Below, piece by piece: positions 17,726 through 26,069 of a stretch of 64,000 bases of DNA (position 1 is its first letter; each line of letters begins with the position of its first letter). The DNA lies in contig NZ_BQXN01000004.1 of NCBI RefSeq assembly GCF_045862745.1, positions 66,368 through 130,367 of the forward strand, in the 5' to 3' direction. The notes beneath the pieces were generated by a model that saw nothing but the letters and a program-made list of their open reading frames with translations, made no database searches and had not been told where the DNA came from. Source of the DNA: Furfurilactobacillus entadae. GTDB taxonomy: Bacteria; Bacillota; Bacilli; Lactobacillales; Lactobacillaceae. The translations under genes were made by a program, and so were the position numbers.

Positions 17726-18190
17726 TTACTTAACGACGGTGACTGTTTTGCTTGATTGCCGAATGACGTAATCCGTCACGGAACCAAGAAGGTTTCCCGT
17801 CAGGCTATGGGTTCCAAGGGCCCCCATAACGACTTGTTGAACGTCCGCTTCTGACGCAGATTGAACCAACTGTTGCTTGGTGTTGCCTTGAAGGACCTGA
17901 ATATCAACGTCCGTTTCGGCAAGGCCCTGTTCAGTCACTAACTGGGTCAGGTACCGCTTTGTGTTGTCGATTAGTGAGTGGTTACTTTCGTTGATCTCAC
18001 CATTCATGGTTACATTACGTGTAATAATGTCGTTTGCTGTGACACTGATGTTGTACGGATTAGAAGTGGAATGAACCACGCTAATGAGGCGAATGCGTAG
18101 CTGATCAAGCTTAGCAAGTTTGATCGCGTAGGCTAAAACATCCGTTGCGGTTTGTGAGGTGTCGACAGCAACAAGTAAGTAATTTTCCAT
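17726..18190 (-). CDS. Universal stress protein (UspA family)
   Basis: A 154-residue cytoplasmic Usp-fold protein. It starts with the strand-helix pattern YLLVAVDTSQTATDVLAYAI and ends with the ATP-binding-type motif MGALGTHSLTGNLLGSVTDY, near the G-2x-G-9x-G(S/T) signature. Members help survival under stress and starvation. It lies 56 bases after the HdeD-like gene on the minus strand, so the two form a probable stress operon. Confidence 0.9.
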   Translation of the reverse strand: MENYLLVAVDTSQTATDVLAYAIKLAKLDQLRIRLISVVHSTSNPYNISVTANDIITRNVTMNGEINESNHSLIDNTKRYLTQLVTEQGLAETDVDIQVLQGNTKQQLVQSASEADVQQVVMGALGTHSLTGNLLGSVTDYVIRQSSKTVTVVK

Positions 18191-18246
18191 GGTAGTATCC
18201 TTCTTTGAATTAAATTATGGGATTTGTAAAGCCATAACGCAATGGG

Positions 18247-18771
18247 TTAGAATGATCGAACGATTTGGGCGATCCCAAAAAACATCAGGTAAAAGGCCAG
18301 CAAGAATGTTGCGGTTGATAACGCAAAGGCTGGGCTGAATAAAAGGGCAAACCCAATGATGACACCAAGGATGGCCAATGAAACGCTGAGCCAGTAGTAA
18401 CTCTTGTCGTTACCACGCATAAAGCGGGTTGCCCAAAGTTCGAAGAGTGAATCTAAAATGAACCAAATGGCTAGTGTGAGCCACATATAAATTGCACCAA
18501 AACTAGGAACAAATAAGATCAAAAGACCAAAAATAAGGTCAAAAATCCCACCCCAGAGCCAACCGGTGGGGTTAAAGTTGAAGGTCCGTCGCAACGTTTG
18601 CCGTTCAACTAACTTGAAGATCCCTTCAAGCAGCGCGAGGATTCCAATCAGGACGATGAAAGCCCGTAACGTTCCGAGTGGGTTACGCAAAACAACGAGT
18701 GAAGCAATGACGGCAAGAATCCCAACAATTAGTGAAAAGGGGTCAAATCGTTTTCGTTCATACATAGACAA
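18247..18771 (-). CDS. HdeD-like membrane protein (DUF308)
   Basis: A 174-residue integral membrane protein with six predicted helices arranged as three similar pairs (DUF308 repeats), beginning after a short basic N-terminus (MYERKRFDPF). The pattern SLIVGILAVIASLVVLRNP and VLIGILALLEGIFKLVE is typical of HdeD family acid-resistance proteins; the function in Gram-positives is not established. ATG 18771 follows AAAGGATC. Pairing with a universal stress gene supports a stress role. An inverted repeat in its promoter region may be an operator. Confidence 0.85.
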   Translation of the reverse strand: MSMYERKRFDPFSLIVGILAVIASLVVLRNPLGTLRAFIVLIGILALLEGIFKLVERQTLRRTFNFNPTGWLWGGIFDLIFGLLILFVPSFGAIYMWLTLAIWFILDSLFELWATRFMRGNDKSYYWLSVSLAILGVIIGFALLFSPAFALSTATFLLAFYLMFFGIAQIVRSF

Positions 18772-18804
18772 TGATCCTTTCGAGTAATAAATTAACGCCG
18801 TTAG

Positions 18805-18825
18805 CCATTGTTGTCAGGACAATGG
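18805..18825. repeat. Inverted repeat upstream of the hdeD-like gene
   Basis: CCATTGT and ACAATGG separated by seven bases, 34 bases upstream of the hdeD-like start codon. The symmetry and position fit an operator for a dimeric regulator of the hdeD-usp pair. No regulator can be named. Confidence 0.45.
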
Positions 18826-19397
18826 TAGCGTTGTACTTAATGTTCACTTTCATTATATGACTTATTTTGACGGGCGCCTATCAATAACCCAGTGAGACGC
18901 GCGTTTATGAAAATTCACTTTGGAGCGTTTTAATAATTTTCAGCTGGCATAGCCAAATGAGGTCAAAACGAAAAGGCGATAATGATTATCCTATTTAATG
19001 GTAGAAATAAATCAAAAAATTGACGCTTGCTATGCTCAAAAGTGGCCTATACCGGTGGTTTGCCATGATTTATTGATTAACAGTGGCCGTTGCACTCGTT
19101 AGCTGGATAAACGCGTTTTTTCTAAGAACGATTTAATCTTAACGGTTTAAAGCAAAATAGATGCGCGCTGAGTAAAAATTAATGTATTAATTTTAACTTA
19201 ATGCTAGAATTCTGCCTTTGGCAACTTAAACACTGATCCATCAAGGGTTGCGGCGGAACGATTTGAAGCACGCTAATTAATTCTGTGATTTAACAAACGA
19301 TTAACCCACTAAATCAAATAAAAAATTTCAGTAACTAAACTATTTAGAGAAACCCTGTAAGCAAAAGGGTTTAGAGAAATTAAATTGTACACATCTG
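18826..19397. other. Non-coding region upstream of WxL cluster 2
   Basis: About 570 bases with no convincing open reading frame. It is AT-rich toward the WxL side. It holds a perfect palindrome GATAATGATTATC at 18978-18990 that matches the core of a Fur-type 7-1-7 operator, but no iron gene is adjacent. Confidence 0.4.
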
Positions 19398-19426
19398 TTG
19401 TTTTTCCAAAAAAACCTTGCTATTAT
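19398..19426 (+). promoter_or_regulatory. Promoter of WxL cluster 2
   Basis: TTGTTT and TATTAT separated by 17 bases, 82 bases before the first WxL start codon. The leader that follows contains a weak hairpin (AGCAAG...CTTGCT) before the AGGGGA ribosome-binding site. Confidence 0.62.
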
Positions 19427-19508
19427 TTAGTCATCAAAAACAGCAAGTAAGAAAGCTTGACATCTTGCTGGCAGATATAAAGACAAGAAAGCATAGGGGA
19501 TATTCAAA

Positions 19509-20211
19509 ATGAAAAACGTAATTGGTAAGGTACTTATGACTTCAGCCGTTTTGGCTTCCATGGTTGTTCCAGCAATCTCAGCATCAGCTGACGACACTGC
19601 TAACTTAACGGGGAGCACGAATGCATCGGCCACGTTCACACCCGGAACGACAACCGTTAACCCTGTTGACCCAACGGATCCGACTAAGCCAGGAACTGAC
19701 AAAAACAACGGTGCTAAGCCTGGTAGTGGTTTATCATTGATTTATGTAACGAACGGTTTGGACTTTGGTTCACACCAAGTTGATGTGGTTAACAAGAATG
19801 ATTACGACGCAAGCACTTCAAAGACGTTGTGGAATGGTAAGGCTGTCGTTCAAGTTGCTGATTCTCGTGGGACGAACGCTGGTTGGAACCTCTCTGTTGC
19901 AGCTGACCAATTTGCAACGACGAGCGGTGACAAGTTGACTGGGGCAACGTTGACGTTACCTGGTGCTGCTAGTCAAATCACGACCAATACTGGGATTAGT
20001 AACGGGGTCACTTCTTCAGCCTTGTCAGGCTACGCATTAGATAACTCCATCCGCAACTGTTATGAATGCCACTGATGGTAATGGGTCAGGGATCACGATC
20101 GACCAAATGGACCCATCTGCCATTAAGTTGACTGTTCCAGCCAACGTTGCTAAGGCTGAAGCTTACTCAACAACGATGAACTGGACTTTGTCTGCTACAG
20201 CGGTCAAGTAG
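19509..20211 (+). pseudogene. WxL-domain protein, frameshifted near the C-terminus
   Basis: A secreted WxL protein: signal peptide 1-27 (ISASA), Pro/Thr-rich linker (PVDPTDPTKPGTDKN), then GWNLSVAADQ. The reading frame fails at about 20042-20049, and a premature stop follows at 20073-20075. The true end continues one frame over, DGNGSGITIDQMDPSAIKLT and MNWTLSATAVK, with a perfect terminal W-x-L, stopping at 20211. Removing one base (for example one A at 20043-20044) restores about 233 residues. As written the product lacks half of the wall-binding domain. It resembles CscB proteins. Sequencing error and true inactivation cannot be separated here. Confidence 0.85.
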
Positions 20212-20262
20212 AGTTCGATCCAAATAATCGCATAGTTCGCGTGATATAATAATCACAAATAG

Positions 20263-20288
20263 AAGGCCGAGTTCACGCTCGGCTTTTT
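20263..20288 (+). terminator. Terminator between WxL gene and DUF916 gene
   Basis: Stem GCCGAG / CTCGGC with loop TTCACG and a TTTTT run. It probably makes the first WxL protein more abundant than the rest of the cluster, through partial read-through or a separate promoter. Confidence 0.85.
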
Positions 20289-20334
20289 CTATACTGAACA
20301 GATTAACTTTGGGACGATTTGGAGGAATGGATTC

Positions 20335-21390
20335 ATGTCGAAACGGACAGTAGGGTCTTGGTTAACGGTCATCATTGCGATTACGGTGATTTTCTTTGGC
20401 GGTGTTACTAGCGGGCACGCGGCAGATAAAACAAACAATGTTGGGTATAGTGTCAAAGCTGAGTTGCCGGATAATCAGATCCATAAAGATAATACATTTT
20501 ATGATCTCAAGATGACGCCGGGACAAGAAGAAACACTGAAGGCCACAATCTATAACTTAACGAATAAGGACATCACGGTATCAACGGCCATTCATACGGC
20601 GTATACCAATAGCAATGGGGTCATTGAATACGTTAAGACAACGAAGACGTATGATTCAACGCTAAAATACAAAATGAGCGACCTGACGAAATTACGGGGA
20701 CCTGCAACTGTCACAGTTCCTGCTAATGGCCATAAGGAAGTCACGGCGCAAGTGACCATGCCCAAAGATGATAAGTTTAAGGGTGTTATTCTCGGTGGTT
20801 GGTACTTTAAACGAACCGATCAAACGGCAACTGGGAACGTTAAAGGTAGCATGAACATCCAGAATGAATACTCATATGTCATTGGGATGAAGTACACCGT
20901 AGATAAAGAGGTGGACCCCACGATGGCCATGGGTTCGGTCTCTGCAGGGATGACAAACGCCCATAAGGGGGTCTTCCCGACCATCCGGAATACCAGTGCC
21001 AGAATCATCCCGAACATGACGGTTAAATCAAAAATCATTAACAAGCAAACGGGAAAGACAGTGAAGACGCTGACCAAAAAGAATGTGCAAATGGCGCCTA
21101 ACTCTGGTTACCGGATTCAAATGTTATATAACCAAGATACATTGCAGCCAGGTAAGTATAAGGTTGACATTACGGCTAAAAATGCCGACCACGCTTGGCA
21201 CTTTACAAAGGACTTTACAATTAGCCAACAAGAAGCCAAGACTTACAACAAGAAGGATGTTAACAACAAAGGAATCAGCATTTGGTGGTTCATTATCGGT
21301 GGTGCATTAGGGATGCTGATCTTAGTGCTCCTCGGAATTTGGATTTTCTTCTTGATTCGCAACCGCGGCAAAAAGTCACGGAAACATTAG
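20335..21390 (+). CDS. DUF916/DUF3324 WxL-partner membrane protein
   Basis: A 351-residue CscA-type surface protein. Signal peptide about 1-30 (cleavage near GHA). DUF916 spans about 35-160 (NTFYDLKMTPGQEETLKATI; KGVILGGWYFKR), DUF3324 about 170-305. A transmembrane helix at about 318-343 (WWFIIGGALGMLILVLLGIW) is followed by a strongly basic tail, RNRGKKSRKH. Expected to sit in the membrane with its domains outside and to bind both peptidoglycan and the WxL proteins of this cluster. ATG 20335 follows GGAGGAATGGATTC. The next gene starts 42 bases on. Confidence 0.92.
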   Translation: MSKRTVGSWLTVIIAITVIFFGGVTSGHAADKTNNVGYSVKAELPDNQIHKDNTFYDLKMTPGQEETLKATIYNLTNKDITVSTAIHTAYTNSNGVIEYVKTTKTYDSTLKYKMSDLTKLRGPATVTVPANGHKEVTAQVTMPKDDKFKGVILGGWYFKRTDQTATGNVKGSMNIQNEYSYVIGMKYTVDKEVDPTMAMGSVSAGMTNAHKGVFPTIRNTSARIIPNMTVKSKIINKQTGKTVKTLTKKNVQMAPNSGYRIQMLYNQDTLQPGKYKVDITAKNADHAWHFTKDFTISQQEAKTYNKKDVNNKGISIWWFIIGGALGMLILVLLGIWIFFLIRNRGKKSRKH

Positions 21391-21432
21391 CCGTTAGCTA
21401 AGTCTTTGGCAACTTAAGGTGAGTGGACTTAA

Positions 21433-21831
21433 GTGGTGATTAAGATGAAAGCAAACAAAGTGGTACTATTAATAAGTACAAGTCTGGTGCTTGCACTTCT
21501 AGGGGCACAGCTACAATCGGTTCATGCAGATAATGATGGACAAACAACGGCACGCGTTTCGTTTTACGAAACACCCGAGTCAGTTAAAGCAGCGATGGGG
21601 GATGGCAACGTTGAAATCCCTAGTGGAACGGTGGCCACCGTCCAAACAAGCACAACACCAGCAGGACATTCGTTTTTTAGCGGTCGCGCTGTGAATGGTG
21701 AACTTCCCGAAACGGGTCAAAAGGCAACCGTTCACGCGTGGATCATGATCGAGCTGATAATTATGGGCCTGTTGGCCTTTGCGGTATGGCAGAACCACCA
21801 TCCTGATGATGACGAAATTGACGAGCTGTAA
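21433..21831 (+). CDS. Small LPXTG cell-wall protein (CscD-like)
   Basis: A 132-residue sortase substrate. Signal peptide to about residue 33 (SVHA), a short extracellular part of some 60 residues, then LPETGQ at about 93-98, a hydrophobic helix (WIMIELIIMGLLAFAVW) and a tail. The tail is unusual: NHHPDDDEIDEL is acidic, whereas sortase substrates normally end in Lys/Arg. Start GTG 21433 has AGGTGAG nine bases upstream; ATG 21445 is the alternative. Small LPXTG proteins are the usual fourth member of csc/WxL clusters and cluster 1 lacks one. Confidence 0.85.
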   Translation: MVIKMKANKVVLLISTSLVLALLGAQLQSVHADNDGQTTARVSFYETPESVKAAMGDGNVEIPSGTVATVQTSTTPAGHSFFSGRAVNGELPETGQKATVHAWIMIELIIMGLLAFAVWQNHHPDDDEIDEL

Positions 21832-21857
21832 CAGACCTTGAATGCTTAAAATAAATA

Positions 21858-21902
21858 GCGAGCGACAGACCGGCGTTTAAACCGGTTTGCCGCTCGTTGT
21901 TG
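21858..21902 (+). terminator. Terminator-like hairpin
   Basis: Stem GAGCG / CGCTC with inner ACCGG / CCGGT; the following sequence is TTGTTGTT rather than a clean T run, so termination is probably partial. The gap 21832-22072 otherwise holds only the start signals of the next WxL gene. Confidence 0.5.
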
Positions 21903-22072
21903 TTAAAACAACATTTTAATCGTTAAATGTTTTGATGAATCGAAGACTGAACGAGTCAATCGTTGGATTAAATATGATCATCGCCATTACTTCTAAAGCG
22001 TGCCTAATGTTGTTATGGTAAAAAAAGTGTGATGAGCGAGGAACAGTTGATTTAGACGGAAAGGAGCGTAAA

Positions 22073-23647
22073 ATGAACCCTTTTTTTAAGAAAACCGACA
22101 ATTATGCAAAAATCTTATTATTGATCTGTGGTGGACTTTTGCTAATGTTACCGCAAATGATAACAACGGCAAGCGCGGATGATGCCCGTGATACGCAGTA
22201 TAGTCCGATTACATCTGGACTAACAACGAACGTTAATAAGCAGATTTTTTCAAGCTCACAAACATCATCCACGAATCCGGTGGGGACGGTGACGTGGCCG
22301 ACAATTACGGGAGTTACGGCGAACTATGTTGTCAATGGCCAAATTACGATGCGGACGAGCGAGGTCAACATGACAACGACAGGAACATTTTCTGCCGGGA
22401 CTTACAAAAGTGGAATTTTTAGTACATCGCCGTATACCATTAGTTCTGCGAGACCGGCCTTGTTTATTCCGAGCTTGACGACTAGTGGCCAAGGTAACCA
22501 GATGAACAGCGGAAATGTTTCTTCGGTTAACTTCAATACCACAACGAGCGTTGCGTTATGGATGCAGATTCTAGGCACCGGTCCCTACTACCTTGGTGTG
22601 ACGACGAACATCACGTATCCAAGTAACCGGAGTGCAGATTACTTTGCGTTTGGCCAAATCAACAAGGCAATCTTGTACCCATTAGCACCATCGGTGACAA
22701 CAACAGTTGGCTCAGGGGTCAAGGATACAGATACGACGATCACCGGGAAGGGCACCTTCGAAGGGGACGTCATTACAAGTGACGCCAGCGGGGCCACGGC
22801 CACGGTCAACAGTGATTTAACTTACAGTCTGAATGTTGGTAGCTTAAAGGGTAAATCTGATGTAACTGTTACTGAAACAGGGACGAAGGGTATGGATACG
22901 CCAGGGACTAAAAAGGTTTCTGTTACGCATGTCCCAGATCTTTCCGTCAATACCACGACCAATGCGTTAACGTTAAGTCCGGATGATTACACGAGTGTTA
23001 GTGCAATGTCCGACACCGACGCGGTGGCCTGGCTTGTTAAACAGGCTGGCATTACAGCAGTTGATAAAAATAATGATAATAGCAGTGAAGGGATTACCTT
23101 TGCATCCAGTCAAACGGGGATTGGGGCCAAGATTGCGGCCCTAGGGATCGGCGACAGCATGACGATCCCAATTCACGCGGTGTTGGGTTCAACAAATTCG
23201 GCTGACGTGGCAATTGCCGTGACACGTTCGGCAGGGATGATAACCTTTGAGACGGTCTCAGAAGCGGTTGACTTTGGAACGACAGAAGTCCCGAATAAAC
23301 CGACGACACTGCCACTGGCGACCCCGCTAGCGTTAGATGTTTCTGACACACGTGCTACTGGTAGCCGTTGGGGATTAATGGCGAGTGCGTCATCACTATC
23401 TAATGAGGATGGTAAGGAATTGCCAGGAGGGATCGTGTTTAATGACGGGAGTTCATCAACACCCTTGACGGATGAAACAACAACGATTGCAACAGGAACA
23501 AAGGCAGCAGGTCAGAATACATTTAATATCGCAAGCAGTTGGTCTGGTTCGAAAGGGATTTTCTTACAGGTTAGCCCAGGTGTTTACGCGGGTTCCGAGT
23601 ATTTTGGTACAATTCGTTGGATATTAAATGAGTCACCAGAAGAATAA
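22073..23647 (+). CDS. Large WxL-domain surface protein
   Basis: A 524-residue secreted protein (CscC-like). Signal peptide about 1-36 (TTASA). An N-terminal beta-rich domain starts with RDTQYSPITSG and runs to about 200. An Ig-like module follows at about 205-290 (TDTTITGKGTFEGDVITSDA). Next is a region at 300-385 with AVAWLVKQAGITAVDKNNDN, resembling bacterial surface repeat domains, and finally a WxL domain with SRWGLMASASS and TIRWILNESPEE. Both W motifs are proper. ATG 22073 follows AAAGGAGCG. It is the first of a tandem pair with the 23855 gene, separated by a strong terminator and a promoter. Confidence 0.9.
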   Translation: MNPFFKKTDNYAKILLLICGGLLLMLPQMITTASADDARDTQYSPITSGLTTNVNKQIFSSSQTSSTNPVGTVTWPTITGVTANYVVNGQITMRTSEVNMTTTGTFSAGTYKSGIFSTSPYTISSARPALFIPSLTTSGQGNQMNSGNVSSVNFNTTTSVALWMQILGTGPYYLGVTTNITYPSNRSADYFAFGQINKAILYPLAPSVTTTVGSGVKDTDTTITGKGTFEGDVITSDASGATATVNSDLTYSLNVGSLKGKSDVTVTETGTKGMDTPGTKKVSVTHVPDLSVNTTTNALTLSPDDYTSVSAMSDTDAVAWLVKQAGITAVDKNNDNSSEGITFASSQTGIGAKIAALGIGDSMTIPIHAVLGSTNSADVAIAVTRSAGMITFETVSEAVDFGTTEVPNKPTTLPLATPLALDVSDTRATGSRWGLMASASSLSNEDGKELPGGIVFNDGSSSTPLTDETTTIATGTKAAGQNTFNIASSWSGSKGIFLQVSPGVYAGSEYFGTIRWILNESPEE

Positions 23648-23649
23648 AG

Positions 23650-23698
23650 AACATCATGTTGCGGAAGGTAGGTGACTTCCATAACATGATGTTTTTTT
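23650..23698 (+). terminator. Strong terminator between tandem WxL genes
   Basis: Stem AACATCATGTT / AACATGATGTT with an inner GGAAG / CTTCC hairpin and a TTTTTTT run, directly after the first large WxL gene. Confidence 0.92.
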
Positions 23699-23732
23699 GT
23701 GGACTGTTAGGGTGCAATCCAATAGGATAAAA

Positions 23733-23761
23733 TTGCTTATAAATTGGTAATATCGTATGAT
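23733..23761 (+). promoter_or_regulatory. Promoter of the second large WxL gene
   Basis: TTGCTT and TATGAT with a 17-base spacer, about 90 bases before the start codon. With the terminator just upstream, this gives the second paralogue independent expression. Confidence 0.72.
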
Positions 23762-23854
23762 ATTAATAAGTAATAATCGGAATTTTAATTATGCTAAATG
23801 ACAAATTTGTGCGTCAATGATGACTCATGTCCCCATGAAGGTGAGGAAGTGAAG

Positions 23855-25372
23855 ATGAAAGCGAGCAAACGAGATATTCAGTTAATAATGAAGAGTACGG
23901 TTGTTTTAGTGGTTATGTTGCTGACGTCACTGATGGGTGTTAGTGCGGCTGAGAGTCGTGACACGCAGTACGATCCGGTAACGAGCGGCGCCGCTTTTTC
24001 GAATGCGCGGGTGATTTCCTCCGGCGGATCAGTTGGGACGGTTAAGTATCCAACTGAAAGTAATCTGAAGGCAAACTATGTTGTTAATGGTCAGGTTACG
24101 AAGCGGACAACGAGTTTTCAAATGACGTTGGGTGATACTTTTTCAACGGGCTCAAAGTTTATATTTGCGTCGGCCAATAGCTTTACAACTGGGATTCAGG
24201 CAAGCTCTGGCGTGGTCTTTCCGATTACGAATGGGAATACAATTAATTTCAACGCGAGTTCACCAACTACATTTACGCTTAATCAGGCAACGTTTAACAA
24301 CGCTGGTTTTCCAATTTACCTTGGATTAGGGATTAAACTGTCTTCAACGAATAAGAGCGATTACTTTAGTTTTGTAAAAATTGACAATACCGTTCTCTAC
24401 CCGCTCCAGCCAACCGTGGCGAACACTACAGACACGGGGATTAGCACAACTGACACAACGATTACCGGGAAGGGGACGTTTGCCGGGGATACGATCACAA
24501 GTGACGCGAGCAGTGCCACGACAACGGTTAACAGCGATTTGAATTATACGCTAAATGTCGGCAGTGCTTTGAAAGATAAAACGAGTGTTAAGGTGACTGA
24601 AAGCCCTAAGAGTGGAAATACGACTGATACAGCAGGAAGCGCAACGGTGGCTGTAAAATACGTCCCTAAACTAGCCATCAGTAGCACGACGAATGATGTA
24701 ACGTTGCAGCCGAGTGATTATGAAAACGTCAGTGGCATGTCTGATAGTGACGCAGTGGCCTGGCTGGTCAAGCAAGCTGGCATTACGGCGGTTGATCAAA
24801 ACAACAATAATAGTAGTGCAGGGATTGCGTTTGCTTCAAAGACAACGGGTATCGGCGCCGCAATTAAGGGGTTAGCGGAAGGTGATCATCTGACGATCCC
24901 CATTTACGCAACGTTGGATTCAGCGACTTCCAGTGAGGTGAACATCGTGGTAACCCGGTTTGCTGGCATGCTTTCCTTTGGCACCGTTTCTGAAGCGGTT
25001 GATTACGGGACGGATTCAATTCCGACAACGACGAAGGTTCTGGCACCAACGGTCACACCAACAGTTGAAGTGACGGATACCCGGAGTGCTGGTAGTGGTT
25101 GGGCGGTTACGGCCTCAGCGTCCGAACTGGTTGATGAAGGGACCAATAGGATCCTTTCCGGTGGGCTGGTGTACAACGACGGCACAATGGACACGCCACT
25201 GACCGATAACGATGTTGTTGTCGCAACCAGTGCTGATAAGGGCGGGCAAACAACCGTTAACATTGCAAGCGGGTGGTCAAGCACAAAGGGAATCTTATTG
25301 CAGGTGAACCCCAATGTGTACGTAGGGACTTACAAGGGGATTATTTCATGGACATTAAACGATGTGCCTTAA
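23855..25372 (+). CDS. Large WxL-domain surface protein, paralogue
   Basis: 505 residues from ATG 23855, chosen because AAGGTGAGG is eight bases upstream; an in-frame ATG at 23798 would add a non-signal leader. Signal peptide about 1-34. The domain order matches the preceding gene: N-terminal RDTQYDPVTSG domain, Ig-like module with TDTTITGKGTFAGDTITSDA, the AWLVKQAGITAVDQNNNN region, and a WxL domain with GWAVTASASE and IISWTLNDVP (first motif W-x-V). The central regions are nearly identical to the neighbour, and the N-terminal and WxL parts differ more. This is a tandem duplication with diversification of the exposed part. Confidence 0.9.
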   Translation: MKASKRDIQLIMKSTVVLVVMLLTSLMGVSAAESRDTQYDPVTSGAAFSNARVISSGGSVGTVKYPTESNLKANYVVNGQVTKRTTSFQMTLGDTFSTGSKFIFASANSFTTGIQASSGVVFPITNGNTINFNASSPTTFTLNQATFNNAGFPIYLGLGIKLSSTNKSDYFSFVKIDNTVLYPLQPTVANTTDTGISTTDTTITGKGTFAGDTITSDASSATTTVNSDLNYTLNVGSALKDKTSVKVTESPKSGNTTDTAGSATVAVKYVPKLAISSTTNDVTLQPSDYENVSGMSDSDAVAWLVKQAGITAVDQNNNNSSAGIAFASKTTGIGAAIKGLAEGDHLTIPIYATLDSATSSEVNIVVTRFAGMLSFGTVSEAVDYGTDSIPTTTKVLAPTVTPTVEVTDTRSAGSGWAVTASASELVDEGTNRILSGGLVYNDGTMDTPLTDNDVVVATSADKGGQTTVNIASGWSSTKGILLQVNPNVYVGTYKGIISWTLNDVP

Positions 25373-25380
25373 TGCGAACC

Positions 25381-25434
25381 AAATAACCGCATTACTAATG
25401 ATGATGAAAGTCACCGTCAGTAATGCGGTTATTT
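25381..25434. terminator. Bidirectional terminator
   Basis: Sixteen-base stem AAATAACCGCATTACT / AGTAATGCGGTTATTT between the convergent WxL and MarR-like genes; it serves both directions. Confidence 0.9.
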
Positions 25435-25801
25435 AGTCCTCATGGCTTGCGTCAACGATGCTGTTGATGCAAACAAGTGCTTCAGCCAGAATCCGTTGAC
25501 CAGATGGTGTTAGGTGGTACTCTTTGAATCGGCGATCTGTTTGTCTCAGCTGGCCGTTTGGTGCGATGAACCGCTGGGCCAGTAAATGGGTAGTGGCTGT
25601 GGAAATTGCGCCCCGGGTCAACCGCTGTTCATCAGCAATCTCGTTGCCACGGAGGTGCTTTTGGAAACATTCAAGGCAAAACACTTCGGTTAGGCTAAGG
25701 TGATAATCGTGTAACCGTTCAATCACCTGTTGCTCCAAAATCCGGTTAGCCGCCAACTGTTCAAGTGCCTTTATTGACGGTTGTTCATTTGACACAATCA
25801 T
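25433..25801 (-). CDS. MarR-like winged-helix regulator
   Basis: 122 residues from ATG 25801, which has GAGGTG six bases upstream; the open frame runs further up but those codons overlap a terminator hairpin and are unlikely to be translated. The winged helix is at about 40-110: EIADEQRLTRGAISTATTHL as HTH and RQTDRRFKEYHLTPSGQRIL as wing, the MarR pattern. It is related in size and layout to the regulators at 1864 and 17259. It lies between WxL cluster 2 (convergent) and the second Mga-like gene (divergent), so control of either is plausible. The 250 bases upstream hold a structured leader. Confidence 0.75.
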   Translation of the reverse strand: MIVSNEQPSIKALEQLAANRILEQQVIERLHDYHLSLTEVFCLECFQKHLRGNEIADEQRLTRGAISTATTHLLAQRFIAPNGQLRQTDRRFKEYHLTPSGQRILAEALVCINSIVDASHED

Positions 25802-25890
25802 AAACAACACCTCGTAATTCTTAGTGAGTTCGTTTAAAGATAAAGGGTAATGGGATAAAAAATGGGCGGCGCGTGCGCCTTTGTGGCGAT

Positions 25891-26035
25891 AAAAACCGCC
25901 CTCCCGGAAAGCAATCGACATCGATCCGAGGGGGCGGCCTAACCTAATGTGTTTGATGGGTCCGACAAGCACGACGAACAAACATCGTCTCTTAAGTGAT
26001 GGGCATCGCCTCCTCTCGGTGGCGATCATGAAGCG
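25891..26035 (-). ncRNA. Structured leader or small RNA with terminator
   Basis: On the minus strand, upstream of the MarR-like gene. A first hairpin is ATCGCC / GGCGAT (26005-26026), followed by two copies of CCCATCA and a TGTTTG / CAAACA pairing. A GC-rich hairpin CCGCCCCCTCGG / CCGGGAGGGCGG (25896-25937) with a T run at 25891-25895 is a clear intrinsic terminator. A smaller GGCG / CGCC hairpin with TTTTTT follows at about 25857-25883. Either an attenuated leader controlling the regulator or a free-standing RNA. No known riboswitch core was recognised. Confidence 0.5.
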
Positions 26036-26069
26036 GTGAAACATCCAGTTGTAAACCTGAATCGACACT

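Noticed and set aside
20245..20250. TATAAT upstream of the DUF916/DUF3324 gene as promoter
   Set aside because: No -35 at proper distance, and a terminator follows within 20 bases; left as possible but unsupported.
25885..26060. Type I toxin-antitoxin locus (Fst or holin-like toxin)
   Set aside because: The hairpins and direct repeats are reminiscent, but no short hydrophobic peptide with a start and ribosome-binding site is present on either strand.
25433..26068. A 211-residue reading of the MarR-like gene from an upstream start
   Set aside because: The first 89 codons run across a strong terminator hairpin and have no ribosome-binding site, while ATG 25801 has GAGGTG at proper distance and gives the family length.
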